Of a DNA stretch of 64,000 nt, positions 23,739 to 34,928 are shown in pieces. How positions within the stretch are numbered: the first letter of the stretch is position 1; the number at the start of each line of letters is the position of its first letter. Origin of the DNA: Apus apus (taxonomy: Eukaryota > Chordata > Aves > Apodiformes > Apodidae); the NCBI RefSeq assembly GCF_020740795.1, contig NC_067305.1, positions 620,001 through 684,000 of the forward strand, read 5' to 3'. The notes beneath the pieces were generated by a model, which was not told the origin of the DNA, made no database searches, and saw only the letters and a program-made list of their open reading frames with translations. Position numbers and translations under genes: made by a program.

Positions 23739-25720
23739 AGTAACTCCGCTCCTTTCAGCCTGACAACTGAAAGCAAAACAGTATTATTTAAAGAAAAATG
23801 CAACTGACATCCCTGCCCATGTGTTTTTATTAGCCAACTCAGTATTTTTAACCATGTTCCTTCCATTTCTCTATCCAGCCCAGTACTGGAGGAGCTGGGG
23901 CTCTAGTAACATCCCAGCAACGTGCAGGTCCCATTTGAATGATGCTTTTACTTTACTAAAAGTGAATTAGTGGTGCTTTGTGCATGGATCAGATGGGAGG
24001 CTGGAGATGAAAATTTGGAGCAGTATAAAGAGGATTTATAAGATGAGAGTAAGATGCCTGTTTGTTTCATGCTAGTTTCTTGGCTGCTTGATTGTAGCTG
24101 CTTTTAGTGAGAAAGTTTATTCTTGGGGGGTAACATTATAAGTAGAACAGTTTTAAATGTCTGATGTCTTTGTGGAAGGACTTTGTAATAATGTTCTAAT
24201 AACAGTATATAGGCTAGTGTTAGAAGAGTGCAAACTCTAAAGGTTTTTAAGTTTAGCACTTGTCAATGCATACATTTAACTCTGCGAATGCACATGAGGA
24301 ATAAACTTCTTAAGCTCATTTCATACTGTGCTGAAAGAAGGAGTTTCTTGTGATCCAAAACCCATTATGTATTTTGCTGTTTTAAGATCTTCTGTGCAGT
24401 TTGGCCCCTTAATTAAAAACAAACAAAATAAACCACCAAAACAGAACATCCAGACTAGTTGTCCTGTGCAGGAAGGCAGGTGGGAAAACTCCTGGTTCAA
24501 TTATTTTTCCTACACAAGAGCTAATACTATAAAATGAACTGTGGAGATGAAGTGCATGTGTAAAGAGGGGGGCATTTAGATCGCTGTCCACATGTAGTCA
24601 GTCATCAACAGCTCCATCAGGGATGCTGGGAAAATTAGTATCCTTCCCTAGTTCCCTGAATTTTAGCTTCCATCTCATTTACCTTGTCAGGTTTTTTAAT
24701 TACATACACTGTGCATATTATTTTAATAGTTTTAGGTCAGTGGATTGTTGAATTGTAGACCTCCTTGTGTGAAGAGGTTTCACTCTCACACAGGCTGTAG
24801 GTGCAATATTTGAAAGGTGATAACTTGCAAAATAGCTGCATGGTATCTACAAAAATAGATAATAAGTAATTTTATTCCTTTTATCCATCAGTATCTCGTA
24901 TCTATGCTACAAGTAAGATGATTTTTTTGTTATTGTTTACAAGTAATAACATGTCACCTTATTAATATCCTGTGCTGACAATAGGATAGAGCCACTGGGA
25001 AGGCCAAGAGAAAAAGCAATGTCATTTCCAAGTAGTAAAAGACATTTTTGGTGAACATTTCTGGTTTTCCAAAACTGTATCTCTTATTGTTATACATGCC
25101 TCAGATTTGTAGTTCAGTCTGGGTGGGTTCTTTCCTCCCTATTATCTATACAGCTCTTTATGATTTTGATATGAGCCCTCTCTCTGATTGACAGCCTTGG
25201 ATCCAATTGCATAGCACATCATTATATACATTTTTCTATATGTAAATACGTTGCAATACACAGCATTTCCAGTGACCAAATGAAGATTTGTTTCTTCTTT
25301 CTGGGATGTAACATGGGAAAAACCCTTTTGCAAAATTAAGAGTGGGGGCAACAGGATCTTAAGACAAGAGAGGAGAAATATCCATCCCAAGGGTTTCTGC
25401 GGAGTGAGTTTTCCATACAGTCATTAAGCCTATTTCAGGCATATATAGATAGGATGAAAAAAAGCAAACTTTAACATAAATGGTCAATGGAAATTGCAGT
25501 TGGTTTTGTTTTGTTTTCCTCTGTTTTGCTTTTAAAATGCACTGGAATTTACTTTTCTTTAGCTTCTTTTAGTTTAAAAACTGTAAAGATTTTCTAAAAA
25601 CTGTAAAATAAAGATACTTAATTTTTGAAGTGAATTTTGCTATTTTGTTTCACATTTACATCTGAAATCCAGTTGTTTATGGCTTTTTATTATTTGCATC
25701 AGGATGTGCTAAAAGCTCCT
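23739..25720. other. Intergenic, no gene seen
   Basis: AT-rich unique sequence without recognisable exons, arrays or elements. Confidence 0.5.
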
Positions 25721-25724
25721 TTGT

Positions 25725-25862
25725 GACCTTAAAGATCATCAGGTTCCAGCCTCCCTGCCATGAGCAGGGACACCTCCCACCAGCCCAGGCTGCACAAGCC
25801 GCATCCAACCTGCCCTTCAACACTCCCAGGGAGGGGGCATCACTAACCCCCCTGGGCAAATG
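25725..25862 (-). mobile_element. CR1 LINE, 3' fragment
   Basis: CCTTAAAGATCATCAGG followed by the CR1 block AACACTCCCAGGGAGGGGGC; related to the copy at 23249. Confidence 0.8.
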
Positions 25863-26264
25863 GAGCTTTTCCAGTGAGGGGGAGAAGTGCCAGCATCTCA
25901 GCCCATAATCTTACATATCACAGATTTTGGGTGAGTAGGAGTTAGGAATTTGTGCCCACTCAGTTAGAAGAGGGAGCTGAAACTTGGGTCCTTGGATCTC
26001 TGGACGTGCCTCTCAAGTCAAGGTTGTTAAGCAAGTGTAGGCAAAGTTATCCCAGAGATGCATCCCTGTGAAGGACAAGATGCCTCTGGGCAGGACACCT
26101 GCCTTGGGAACTTGGGTCACCACTGATAAGGACAGCAACTTGGAGACTGCATTCTTGATTTAATTACCTTAATTTGTTAAAATCCTATTAAGGGTAAGTC
26201 TGAGCCTTCACTGCTTGGATTGTATGAACTCTTGCAATGTAAGCAGCAGCTACCTGGAATTCTC

Positions 26265-26447
26265 TTCACTGGAATTGAAGAATGTTAAACCAACATCCCT
26301 TTCATCTTCTTTTTTCCCCAACACTGGACACTTAAGACTCACCTTGACAAGGTGCTGGGCCATCTCATCTAAATCATGTTCCTCCCAAGAACCAGATGAT
26401 CCTTGAGGTCGCTTCCCACCTGGCATCCTATGATTCCTATGATTTAA
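26265..26447 (+). mobile_element. CR1 LINE, degraded tail
   Basis: AGGTGCTGGGCCATCTCATC, GATGATCCTTGAGGTCGCTT and the terminal TCCTATGATTCCTATGATT identify an old CR1 3' end. Confidence 0.75.
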
Positions 26448-26772
26448 AACATTGCTGGGCACAGCTTCAATCTAGCTTGAGCTGGATTCCAACAACATTC
26501 TTAAAACTTGTCCTAGGATTTTTCAAGCTTTCTGTTAAAATGCAACACTTGATACCAGAAGGAATGTTTCACATCCCTGAGCAGTCCATGCAAGTCATCT
26601 GCTTTCCTTGCCTTTAACGACCCTGATGTGATCTTTGTACTGATACAATCAGTTTTGACTAATCTGTGGAATGTTGTGGTGCTACTGCTTGGGATGGAAG
26701 GTGGTTACTCACAGTTTCTCTTTTTAAAAAAATAAGTGAATTTATTACAAGGCAAGTCAAGGATGTGTCTGA

Positions 26773-27478
26773 GAATCACAGCATGTCAGGGGTTGGAAGG
26801 GACCTCTGAAATCCCCCTGCCAGAGCAGGACCAAAACTAGAGCAGATCACTCAGAAATGCATCCAGACAGATCTGCAAAGTCTCCAGAGAAGGAGACTGC
26901 ACAGCCTCTCTGGGCAGCCTGTCCCAGGGCTCTGTCACTCTCACAGGAAAGAAGTTCTTCCTCATGTTGAGGTGGAACTTCCTGGGCTCCAGTTTGAATC
27001 CATTGCCCCTTGTCCTGTCCCAGGGCACAAGTGACAAGAGGTTGTCTCTGCCTTCTTGACCCCCAGCCCTCATGTATTTAGAGACACTAATTAGATCCCT
27101 CAGTCTCCTCTCCAGACTGAACAGCCACAGGTCTCTCAGCCTTTCTTCATCAGGCAGGTGTTCCAGTCCCTTCATCATCCTCATAGCCTCCCTTGGACTC
27201 TTTCCAGTAGATCCTTGTCCCTCTGGAACTGGGGACCCCAGAACTGGGCACAACACTCCAAGTGAGATCTCACCAGGGCTGAGTAGAGGGGGATGAGAAC
27301 CTCCCTCTGCCTGCTGGACACACTCCTCCTGATGCACCCCAAGATACCATTGGCCTTCTTGGCCACAAAGACACATTGTTGTCCCATGGAGAACTTGTTG
27401 TCTACCAGGACTCCAAGGTCCTTCTCCACAGGGCTGCTCTCTAGCAGATCACCTCCTAACCTGTACTGGTACAAACTG
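26773..27478 (-). mobile_element. CR1 LINE, 3' fragment
   Basis: The reverse strand encodes [34 protein letters not shown] and [19 protein letters not shown] with few breaks. Starts at a tail reading AGAATCACAGCATGTCAGG. A comparatively young copy. Confidence 0.9.
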
Positions 27479-29764
27479 AAAGCAGGTATATTTCCACTCT
27501 GTGTTTTTGTGTTCCTGGTTTTCAGGATGCCCTGCATTTCACTTCAAGAGCTGCAATACAGCTGGGAAGACAACAATTGAGAAATGTCTTGTATGACCTG
27601 GCTTACAAACAAACAAACAGACAAAAGTTGCAGCAAGACAGCCTTTCTGTTCAGGCTGTGGCTGGGGAATCAAGAGACAGCTACTTCCATTCAGACAAAG
27701 AAGGTCCAGAACCAGAAAAACTGGTTTTGTGTTTAAAAAAAAGTGTAGTAGATATTAAGATAAAGTCTGGCCAGGAAGCTCATCTTAAGGTATTCTAAAT
27801 TCATCCTGGATTAGTTGAAACAGGAACTAGTATTCTAGATTTAAACATACACCTGTACGCTGTAAGAAAATCAGCATAATTAACAAGTTGTGTGACTTTT
27901 CTTTTACTGGACCTGTTGCATAGATGGGGACAGAGCATTTGTTAAAAGAAACAAAAAAAAGAAAAATAATAAACCCAAACTGAAATTATTTGTCTTGTCA
28001 CAGAGTAGTGGGGAATTAAATCACTCATCTGGGTGGGGTGAGACCCTAAAATGCTGTTTGAATTCTTCCAGTAGAGCTGGGTCCTGGTTCTACCACCAGT
28101 ACCACACCTGCATCATCTCTCACTATCAATTATCTTAATTAGATTCAAAGCATCTCCCAACTATCTCACACATTTACTAACGATCTGGCCTAAGTGACCA
28201 TTTCTACATCTGCAGGAACAGTTTGTGCTGACTATTTGCAAGCACCTTATCTATGTACAACTTGCTGGCTTTGGCAGCAAGAACAGCTGGGGAGTCTCTG
28301 GAAGGAGAGGCCTTGGATGATGGCCCATTCCAGCGCAGCTCCTGCCCCAAGGTTGTCCTCAGGGCTCACTGAAATTCCCAGTTGAGTATCGATTGCTCAG
28401 ATAATTTCTTGTTAAGATCTTCAGGCAACTGCCTGGGTTCCAAGTCAGTGCATTGTCTGAAATAAATCCGTTCCCAAGCTGGGCCACATCTAAGTCTGCT
28501 ACACTTGTTCCAGTTTCCAGAGTTCTTGCCACACACCTAAATTATTTTAATGTGAGGTTTTTTTCAATTTTAGAAGGGAATGAAGATTGCAGATCACACT
28601 TGGCAAATATGAGAGAACCTGTCACTCCCATAGTAAACTGCAGCAGCCCAGACTTCCTGTAGTCACAGGCCCAGGGAGGGTGTGTGAGGTGGAAGAAAGT
28701 TACTTGAAATTAGTGATGACAAGTGAAAATCCAAAGCTCTGAACTTCTTTAGCCTTTAAGTATAACTCAGCTATTAATCTGGAGTATTTTTCTTCTTACG
28801 GGAACTGTATCCAGGCAAAGACAGTATTTATTTTGAGCTCAGGTTTTTCTGCTTAAATACCAATCTCTTATTCATGGTTTGTCTGTCTCCACATCCTTTC
28901 TCTTCAGTAGCCCCTCCAAGATAGACTTGACTTTCAAGATCACTCCTGCACACTGCGCTCAGAAGAGGTCCTTGGAAGGAGATGCAGCTTTGGGAAGGGT
29001 TGTGCTATAGGTCTCCAGTGGCTCTAAGGAATCATCCCATCCCAGCAGGTGCTTCAAACCAAGTCCAAAACAAGCACTGGCCTAGGCCAGGGGAGTATTT
29101 CAATAGTCTCAGGTGCTTTTAAAGAACTGCTGTTTTCACTTTTGCCTCACTGTTTAACCGCAGTGGAGCAGAAGCAGTGATCTGCTGGCAGAGCTCATCT
29201 TTGGGTTGTTGCATCAGATCTTCTTGTCACCAGTTCTTGCATAAGAGGTTTCTATAAAAAGTCTGGATGCTGAAGGGGGAAAAAAAGTTAGGAGGGCAAA
29301 TGACTTCCCATTGTTCCTTCCCAGGTGTCCATCAAAATATTCATCAGCCTTGTCATAGTCAGGTTATGTGTGGGTCCTCTGCTAGTGCCCAGCCAGACAG
29401 TCCAGCCACTCACAGGTTCCATCTTTTCTTCTGTGTGGTGCAGGGGAGATCCTGTTTTCCCTGGAGGATACAAAGAAACATCATCTGAGCAGCAAGTCAT
29501 GGCCTGGTGCCTTTTCCTGGATCTGTTTGCTTCCCAACATGACCATGAAGTAGAATAGGCAGAGAAGCAGAGATCTGGTGTGGGGGTAGTTCATCCCAGG
29601 GACAGAATTGTTCACCCTTGTTGAACTTCAGCATTTTTTTTTTTTTTTGTCCTGCCCACTGCACTGTTACTTCATGACAGTCATATTAGCTGTGGGCAGG
29701 AGCTCTTTAGAGCTGACAAAAAGATCCACAGTCCCTGTGACAATGAATAGGGCAATGAAATCAG
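27479..29764. other. Intergenic, no gene seen
   Basis: Mixed-GC unique DNA with a short (CAAA)n at 27606-27622. No supported exon. Confidence 0.45.
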
Positions 29765-30303
29765 AGACTATGTTGAGTTGGAAGGGACCCATCAGGATCA
29801 TCGAGTCCAACTCCTGTCCCTGTGTAGGGCACCCCATGTGCCTGAGAGCATCATCCACAGGGTTCCTCAACTCAGGCAGCCTTGGTGCTGTCACCACTGC
29901 CCTGGGGAGCTGGTTCCAGTGCTCAACCACCCTCTGGGTGAAAAACCTTCTCCTGATATCCAACCTAACCCTCCCCTGATGCAGCTTCTGCCATTTCCCC
30001 CAGTCCTGTCACTGCTCACAGGAGTGAAGAGATCAGGACCTGCCCCATCTCTTCCCCTCCTGAGGAACCACAGGCTGCAATGAGGTCACCCCTCAGCCTC
30101 CTCTTCTCCAGGCTGAACAATCCCAGTGACCTCAGCTGCTCCTCAGAAGTCATCCCATCCAGACCCTTCCCCATCCTCATGTCTCTCCTCTGGACACTCT
30201 CCAATCGCTTGATGTCCTTTTTATGTTGTGGTGCCCAACCCTGCAGGCAGTGCTCCAGGTGAGGCTGCACCAGAGCAGAGCAGAGCGGGACAGAGCAGAG
30301 AGC
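29765..30303 (-). mobile_element. CR1 LINE, 3' fragment
   Basis: Begins GTTGAGTTGGAAGGGACCCA (tail eroded). The reverse strand encodes [20 protein letters not shown] and [20 protein letters not shown]. Sister of the copy at 4149. Confidence 0.88.
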
Positions 30304-30935
30304 AGGTTCACCCAGAGCAGGTTGCACAGGATGGTGTCCAGGTGGGTTTTGAATGTCCCCAGAGATGAGGCAACCATAACCTCTCCGGGCAGCCTGTTCC
30401 AGGGCTCTGTTTCCCTCACTGTAAGAAGTTCATCCTCATATTCAGATGGAACTTCCTATGTTCTAGTTTGTGCCCACTACTTTTTGTCACTGGGCACCAC
30501 TGAGAAAAGGCTGGCCCCAACCTCCTGACACCCACCCTTTCAGTATTTATAAGCATTGATACAACGCCCCCCCCGCCCTGGTCGTCTCTTCTCCAGATTA
30601 AAAAAACCCAAGTCCCTCAGCCTTTGCTCACAGGAGAGATTTTCTGCTCCCCTAATCATCTTTGTAGCCCTTTGCTGTTCCTTTCCAGCAGTTCCCTGTC
30701 CTTGAACTGGGTAGCTCAGAACTGTTGCAGTTCTCCAGATGGAGCCTCACCAGGCCAGAGGGGAAGGATAGTTCTGGTCACACTCTCCTTCATGCCCCCC
30801 AGGAGGCCTTTGGCCTCCTTGGCCACAAGGGCACATTGTTGGCTCGTGGTCAGCCTGTTGTCCAGCAGGACTCCCAGGTCTTTTTCCCCAGCAGGTCACC
30901 CCCCAGCCTGTACTGGTGCCTGGGGTTGTTCCTTT
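30304..30935 (-). mobile_element. CR1 LINE, 3' fragment, directly adjoining another CR1
   Basis: A second CR1 in the same orientation starts where the previous one stops. It again begins in the 3' half of the element (TTTTGAATGTCCCCAGAGAT, TCCGGGCAGCCTGTTCCAGG) and runs to TCACCCCCCAGCCTGTACTG. Confidence 0.85.
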
Positions 30936-32050
30936 GAAATCCTTTCATGTAAAGCCCTCCTTGCTGTGCATTTTGCACCTTGAATTTTTCTTGGCCATTG
31001 AAATAATTCCATAATCTGTGCAAAACATTTTCCAGCACTCCAACACGTGATGTTAAATACGGTTAAAGGTGTTTAAATCCTTCTGGTGCATCATAATGTT
31101 TTCTTGACTGTCCTGTTGAATTTCAAGTGTTATATTGTTTCAATGCAGGTGTTTGTTTTATCTGTGCACTGTGATCATGTGTGCAGCAAACCTGCAATTA
31201 GCAAAGTGGCCCCAGCTGCCCCTGTTGAGTTTGGAGAGTTTGGTTGCCAGTGATCATTCCTAGTGACTGTTTTCCCACTTCACTTGTATGTGTTTGCTCC
31301 AAACGCTGTCAGCAGGAGCATGGACGCTGCTTCTGCTTATCCTCATGTCTAACTTGTTCTAACACTAATGCACCTACTAGATCTTGCTGGTTTTTTCCTC
31401 TTATTTCTCCTCCTGTTACTGCTTTTGTGGTTTGATCAAGCAGTTTTTCTTCTCCAGTCCCACAAAGACGTGCAGGTTCTTCTTTACCTGCTGAACTTTT
31501 AGGACATCAGTCTCCTGCTCAGTTCTTCCATGGGGATGTACACCCAGTCTGTCAGTGAGGACAGGAGCTGCTTGTGGCACTCACTGGTTCACTTACAGCC
31601 CCACGTTTTTATATTCAGAGGTTGCTGCATTTGCCTGGTTCACTGAGTCTGCAGGAGAGGAATTTTAACGAGCCAAGTCTTAATTACTGATGCTCAAAAG
31701 AAAACTTAAAGCTGACTTCAGGGGTTGCTGCTCCATCCGGAGATCAGTGCAACAGCAGATGTTAGGAATGAAAGAAGAAAAGTCTCTGCTATAATTTTAT
31801 AACTTAAAAGAATTATGTTCTTTCCTTGCTCTGCTCTCTGAACACAAGATGGAGACAGACTGTTGGTGTCATGACTTAGCCTCCCTGAATCAGGCCCACC
31901 AGGCAGGCAGGGCTCCTGATGCAGGGCACTCCCTGTCCTCTCTCCACCTGGCTGAGCACCATGACCTACAGGATAAGGAGCAACAAGTTCCTGCAAAGCA
32001 CAAGCAGCATGGTAGGTGAATCCCTCCAGAAACTGTTCCACCTCCCCACG
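30936..32050. other. Intergenic, no gene seen
   Basis: Unique sequence between CR1 copies; no recognised exon. Confidence 0.45.
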
Positions 32051-32059
32051 TGACCTAGC

Positions 32060-33177
32060 AAAATAGATAGGATGCTTTGCAAGGGGAACCAAATAGTGAT
32101 GAAGGTGATGGTTCACCAAACTTGGAAGTGCCACCGAGGCAGAGCCAGACCACACCCTACATCAGAATCACCTCAGTTAAGAGACTGCTCCTTGTCATAG
32201 GTGACTGGCTTCTACAGGGAGCAGAAGGCCTTCTGTGCAGGTCAGACCCAATCCTTAGGGAAGTTAGCAGCTGGTTAAGGGATCAGGAGCATGAGTGGTG
32301 TTCTCCTCTATCCCATCAGTTGCAGGGACTGATGAGGGGATAAACAGGAAGAGCCAGCAGATTAAGTCCTGGCTCCAAAGCTGATGTTACCAGCAGGAGT
32401 TTGGTTTCTTTGATCATGGGTTGATCTACAGGACACCAGGCCTGCTGGCAACAGGTGTGGAAAAGCCTAACCTGAAGGGCGAGAAGGATCCTGGGTCAGC
32501 AGGGCTCATTGAAAAGGTTTTCAACTAGGTTTGAAAGAGCTTGGGAATGAAACCAGGCTCACCAAAGAGAAGCCTGGGAGCTGCAAGCCAGCACTTGTGG
32601 GTCACAGTGTTGGCAAGGTCTTGCAGTCTGTTATCTCAGTGAAGGTAGAGGATGATGATCCACATGGTAGTGAAGACATGAGGGGCAATGAAATGTTGGT
32701 AACTAGGGAGGTGTCTGAGTGTGGTCAGGTGGGAATCAGAGCTTGAGCCCCCAAAAAGGTGGCAGGACAATCTGCCCAGATGCATACAGCATGGGCAGCA
32801 AACAGGAGGAGCTGAAGGCCACTCTGCAGGAAGAAAAGTATGATAGAGTTGCCATCACAGAAACGTGGTGGGAACACTCACACCCCTGGAGTGCTGCAAT
32901 TGATGGCTACCAACTTTTCAGAAGAGACAGGCAAGGTAGGAGGGGTTATGGGGTGGCCCTTTATGTTAGGTATAGATTTGAATGCCTAGAACTTAACGTT
33001 GTGAATGACAGTGTTGAGTGTTTATGGGTGAGAATCAAGGAGAAAGCCAATAAGGAAGACATCATGGTGGGATTTTGTTATACATACCCCAACCAGGATG
33101 TATAGGCTGGATGAGTTGGACTAGATGATCTCTAGAGGTCCCTTCCAACTCTGACAATTCCATGATCCCATGATTAA
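32060..33177 (+). mobile_element. CR1 LINE, 5' half fused to its 3' tail
   Basis: Contains an ORF1 remnant (VKRLLLVIGDWLLQGAEGLL, matching the GDS-type esterase block of CR1 ORF1, and DHGLIYRTPGLLATG). It then has the start of the ORF2 endonuclease (MGSKQEELKATLQEEKYDRV, AITETWWEHSHPW, GYQLFRRDRQGRRGYGVALY). At about 33108 it jumps straight to the 3' tail (GATGATCTCTAGAGGTCCC, CCATGATCCCATGATT). All of the reverse transcriptase is missing. Inert. Confidence 0.85.
32719..33105 (+). pseudogene. CR1 ORF2 endonuclease fragment
   Basis: A 128-codon open frame with the TETWW motif (metal-binding Glu region of APE-type endonucleases) and DGYQLFRRDR. It stops where the internal deletion begins, so only the N-terminal third of the endonuclease is present. 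Confidence 0.82.
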
Positions 33178-34001
33178 CTGCTAAACTTTGATGTTGATGT
33201 TGAATCTACTTAGGATCAGAAGTGGCAATAGGGTGAGAACTGACGCTGTCAAGCAGAAAGAAAAATTCAGATTCAAGCAAAACCAGTTCTCAGTTTGTGA
33301 TGTGTTTTTTGTCTTTTCCAGCTGGCAGAACGGTAACTGTGGGCTCAAACTCCAACTTCAGCACAAGGAATGCTGTCCAGCCTTGGCCTCTGCTGTGGGT
33401 GTGTGTGACATAGACAACCCCTGCCTGGCCCTGTGCAGCAGTGAGGCTGCTTGTCTCGCAAAGAGGTTGTTTCAGTGACAAAGTGTGAGCTGGGAGGGCT
33501 CTGGACCGAGGGGTGCGGGCTTGTGGCTCAAGCGCTGCCCTTCCCGGGATCTTGCTTTGCTGTGCGGGTCCTGGTGCCTGGCGTGAACTCCGTGCTGCTG
33601 GGGGAACCACCAGCACTTCAGGCAGCAGTTCTGCTTCCTGTCCGGCTGCTGAGACGCTACTGGAGCGAGCGGGGTTTGCGCAGCGAATTGCAGGAACTGT
33701 CCGAGGGGCTGGAGAGCAGCAAGAGCTGGAGCATCTCTGGGAAAAATCCCAAGTGCTCCAACCCAAGCTCCAGGGAAGTAACAAACCGGCTCTTCAGGGT
33801 GACTCGTTTCTGCTTCTCCGCCTGCGCCTTTAAGCCCCGCGTCCCAGGTCCCCAGGGCTCCCCCCGCCCCTCCCGCACTCGGGGCTGCGAGCGCGGAGCG
33901 GCGGACGCGGGAGGCAGAGCAGGTGAGTCCTGCCCCGCACCAGCCCCTTGCCTTCCTTCAGCCTCCCGGCTCGGCCGGGACCAGGAACGCGGGGGTCGCG
34001 G

Positions 34002-34021
34002 CCCCCCCCCCCCCCCCCCCC
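34002..34021 (+). repeat. Poly(C) tract, 20 C
   Basis: An uninterrupted C run just after the candidate donor at 33923. Confidence 0.95.
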
Positions 34022-34044
34022 AGCGCGACCCCCAGGAGCGGCCC

Positions 34045-34101
34045 CAGCGGGTTTGGTGCCCCCAGCGGGTTTGGTGCCCCCAGCGGGTTGTTTGGTGCCC
34101 C
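34045..34101 (+). repeat. 18-bp tandem repeat, 3 copies
   Basis: Unit CAGCGGGTTTGGTGCCCC at 34045, 34063 and 34081, the last with a 3-bp TTG insertion. Confidence 0.92.
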
Positions 34102-34169
34102 CAGCGCCCGGCACAGCGGGACCTGGACCCTCCTCCCCGCGCAACCTGGGCGCCGTGCTCAGGGAAGCT

Positions 34170-34384
34170 CCCCTGGCTGCGGGCTCGAAGGAATCTTCTT
34201 GGTTCTGCATGGATGGAATGGGCTGCCCGGGAAGTGCTGGAGGCGCCGACCCTGCAGGTGCTCCAGGAAAGGCTGGTGTGGCACTTGGTGCCATGGTCTG
34301 GAGAGGGGGTGTGCTGGTCACAGGCTGGAGCTGATGGTCCTAGAGGTCTTTTCCAGCCTTGGTGGTTCTGTGGTTCTGTGGTTG
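34170..34384 (+). mobile_element. CR1 LINE, 3' fragment
   Basis: GGATGGAATGGGCTGCCCGG, GTGGCACTTGGTGCCATGGT and GTCTTTTCCAGCCTTGGTGG, then (GTTCTGTG)n tail units. Same subfamily as 44335-44875. Confidence 0.82.
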
Positions 34385-34742
34385 TGTATTGCCTGCTGGG
34401 GGAAACATCGAACCTTTTCTTTGATGTAATAGGTGCCAATAACTTCAGTGCTTCCTTTTTAGTGGCTTATGGATAAATAAGTTTCCTTATGTGATCCTGG
34501 AGTGCTTGTTAACATTTTTCGATTCCATGTGACTCTAAACTGGGGAGAGGCTGGGAGCATTTTGCACAAAGGTCATACTGGAGGGGATTGGTTCTGCAAG
34601 GCCAACCAAAGAAACCAACACAGAAATGGGCTCCTCATTAAATGCTTCTGAAAGTTTGACATTTCTGCCAGTTGTGCCCTACAGGTTATATTTCTGTAGG
34701 ACATTTAATTTCTTTTTTTTCTATTATCCATCATGTCTTCAG

Positions 34743-34928
34743 CTCTACCAATGTCATCCAATGGATGAGCCTTGGTGGAAAGTGATCTCTGAACCCTGTT
34801 CTCTGAAAGTACTGGCCAAGAAGGAATGTTTTAGTTTCTTTAACACTCTGGAAGCCAAATGCAGAGAATGGTCTGCATTATTTAAAAGCTATAATGAATT
34901 TATGACATATTCTAGAAAGAAAGACTAG
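34743..34928 (+). CDS. Orphan coding-looking terminal exon, product unknown
   Basis: A good 3' splice site (TTTCTTTTTTTTCTATTATCC, then GTCTTCAG) precedes 61 open codons, phase 0, to TAG at 34926. The peptide starts LYQCHPMDEPWWKVISEPCS and continues AKKECFSFFNTLEAKCREWS and FKSYNEFMTYSRKKD. Its composition is protein-like (balanced Lys/Glu, Trp pairs, amphipathic stretches), unlike the surrounding low-complexity frames. I do not recognise the family. It could be the last exon of an unannotated small gene starting in the CpG block, a decayed exon, or chance. Confidence 0.35.
   Translation, partial: LYQCHPMDEPWWKVISEPCSLKVLAKKECFSFFNTLEAKCREWSALFKSYNEFMTYSRKKD

Larger units (their letters stand above)
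33480..34170 (+). promoter_or_regulatory. CpG-rich block with candidate first exon
   Basis: The only strongly GC- and CpG-rich stretch between SPPL2B and TMPRSS9, dense in CG between 33650 and 34150. A consensus splice donor, CAG|GTGAGT, follows 33922. Reading frames on both strands are open but mutually inconsistent, and the frame ending in phase with the next acceptor lacks an ATG. A non-coding first exon is therefore more likely than a coding one. The downstream partner could be the exon at 34743 or the TMPRSS9 start exon at 42406. Confidence 0.45.

Noticed and set aside
33451-34476. A 341-codon + strand frame and a 260-codon - strand frame over the CpG block
   Set aside because: High GC suppresses stop codons. 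The frames run through poly(C), an 18-bp repeat and a CR1 tail, and neither strand shows coherent protein content.
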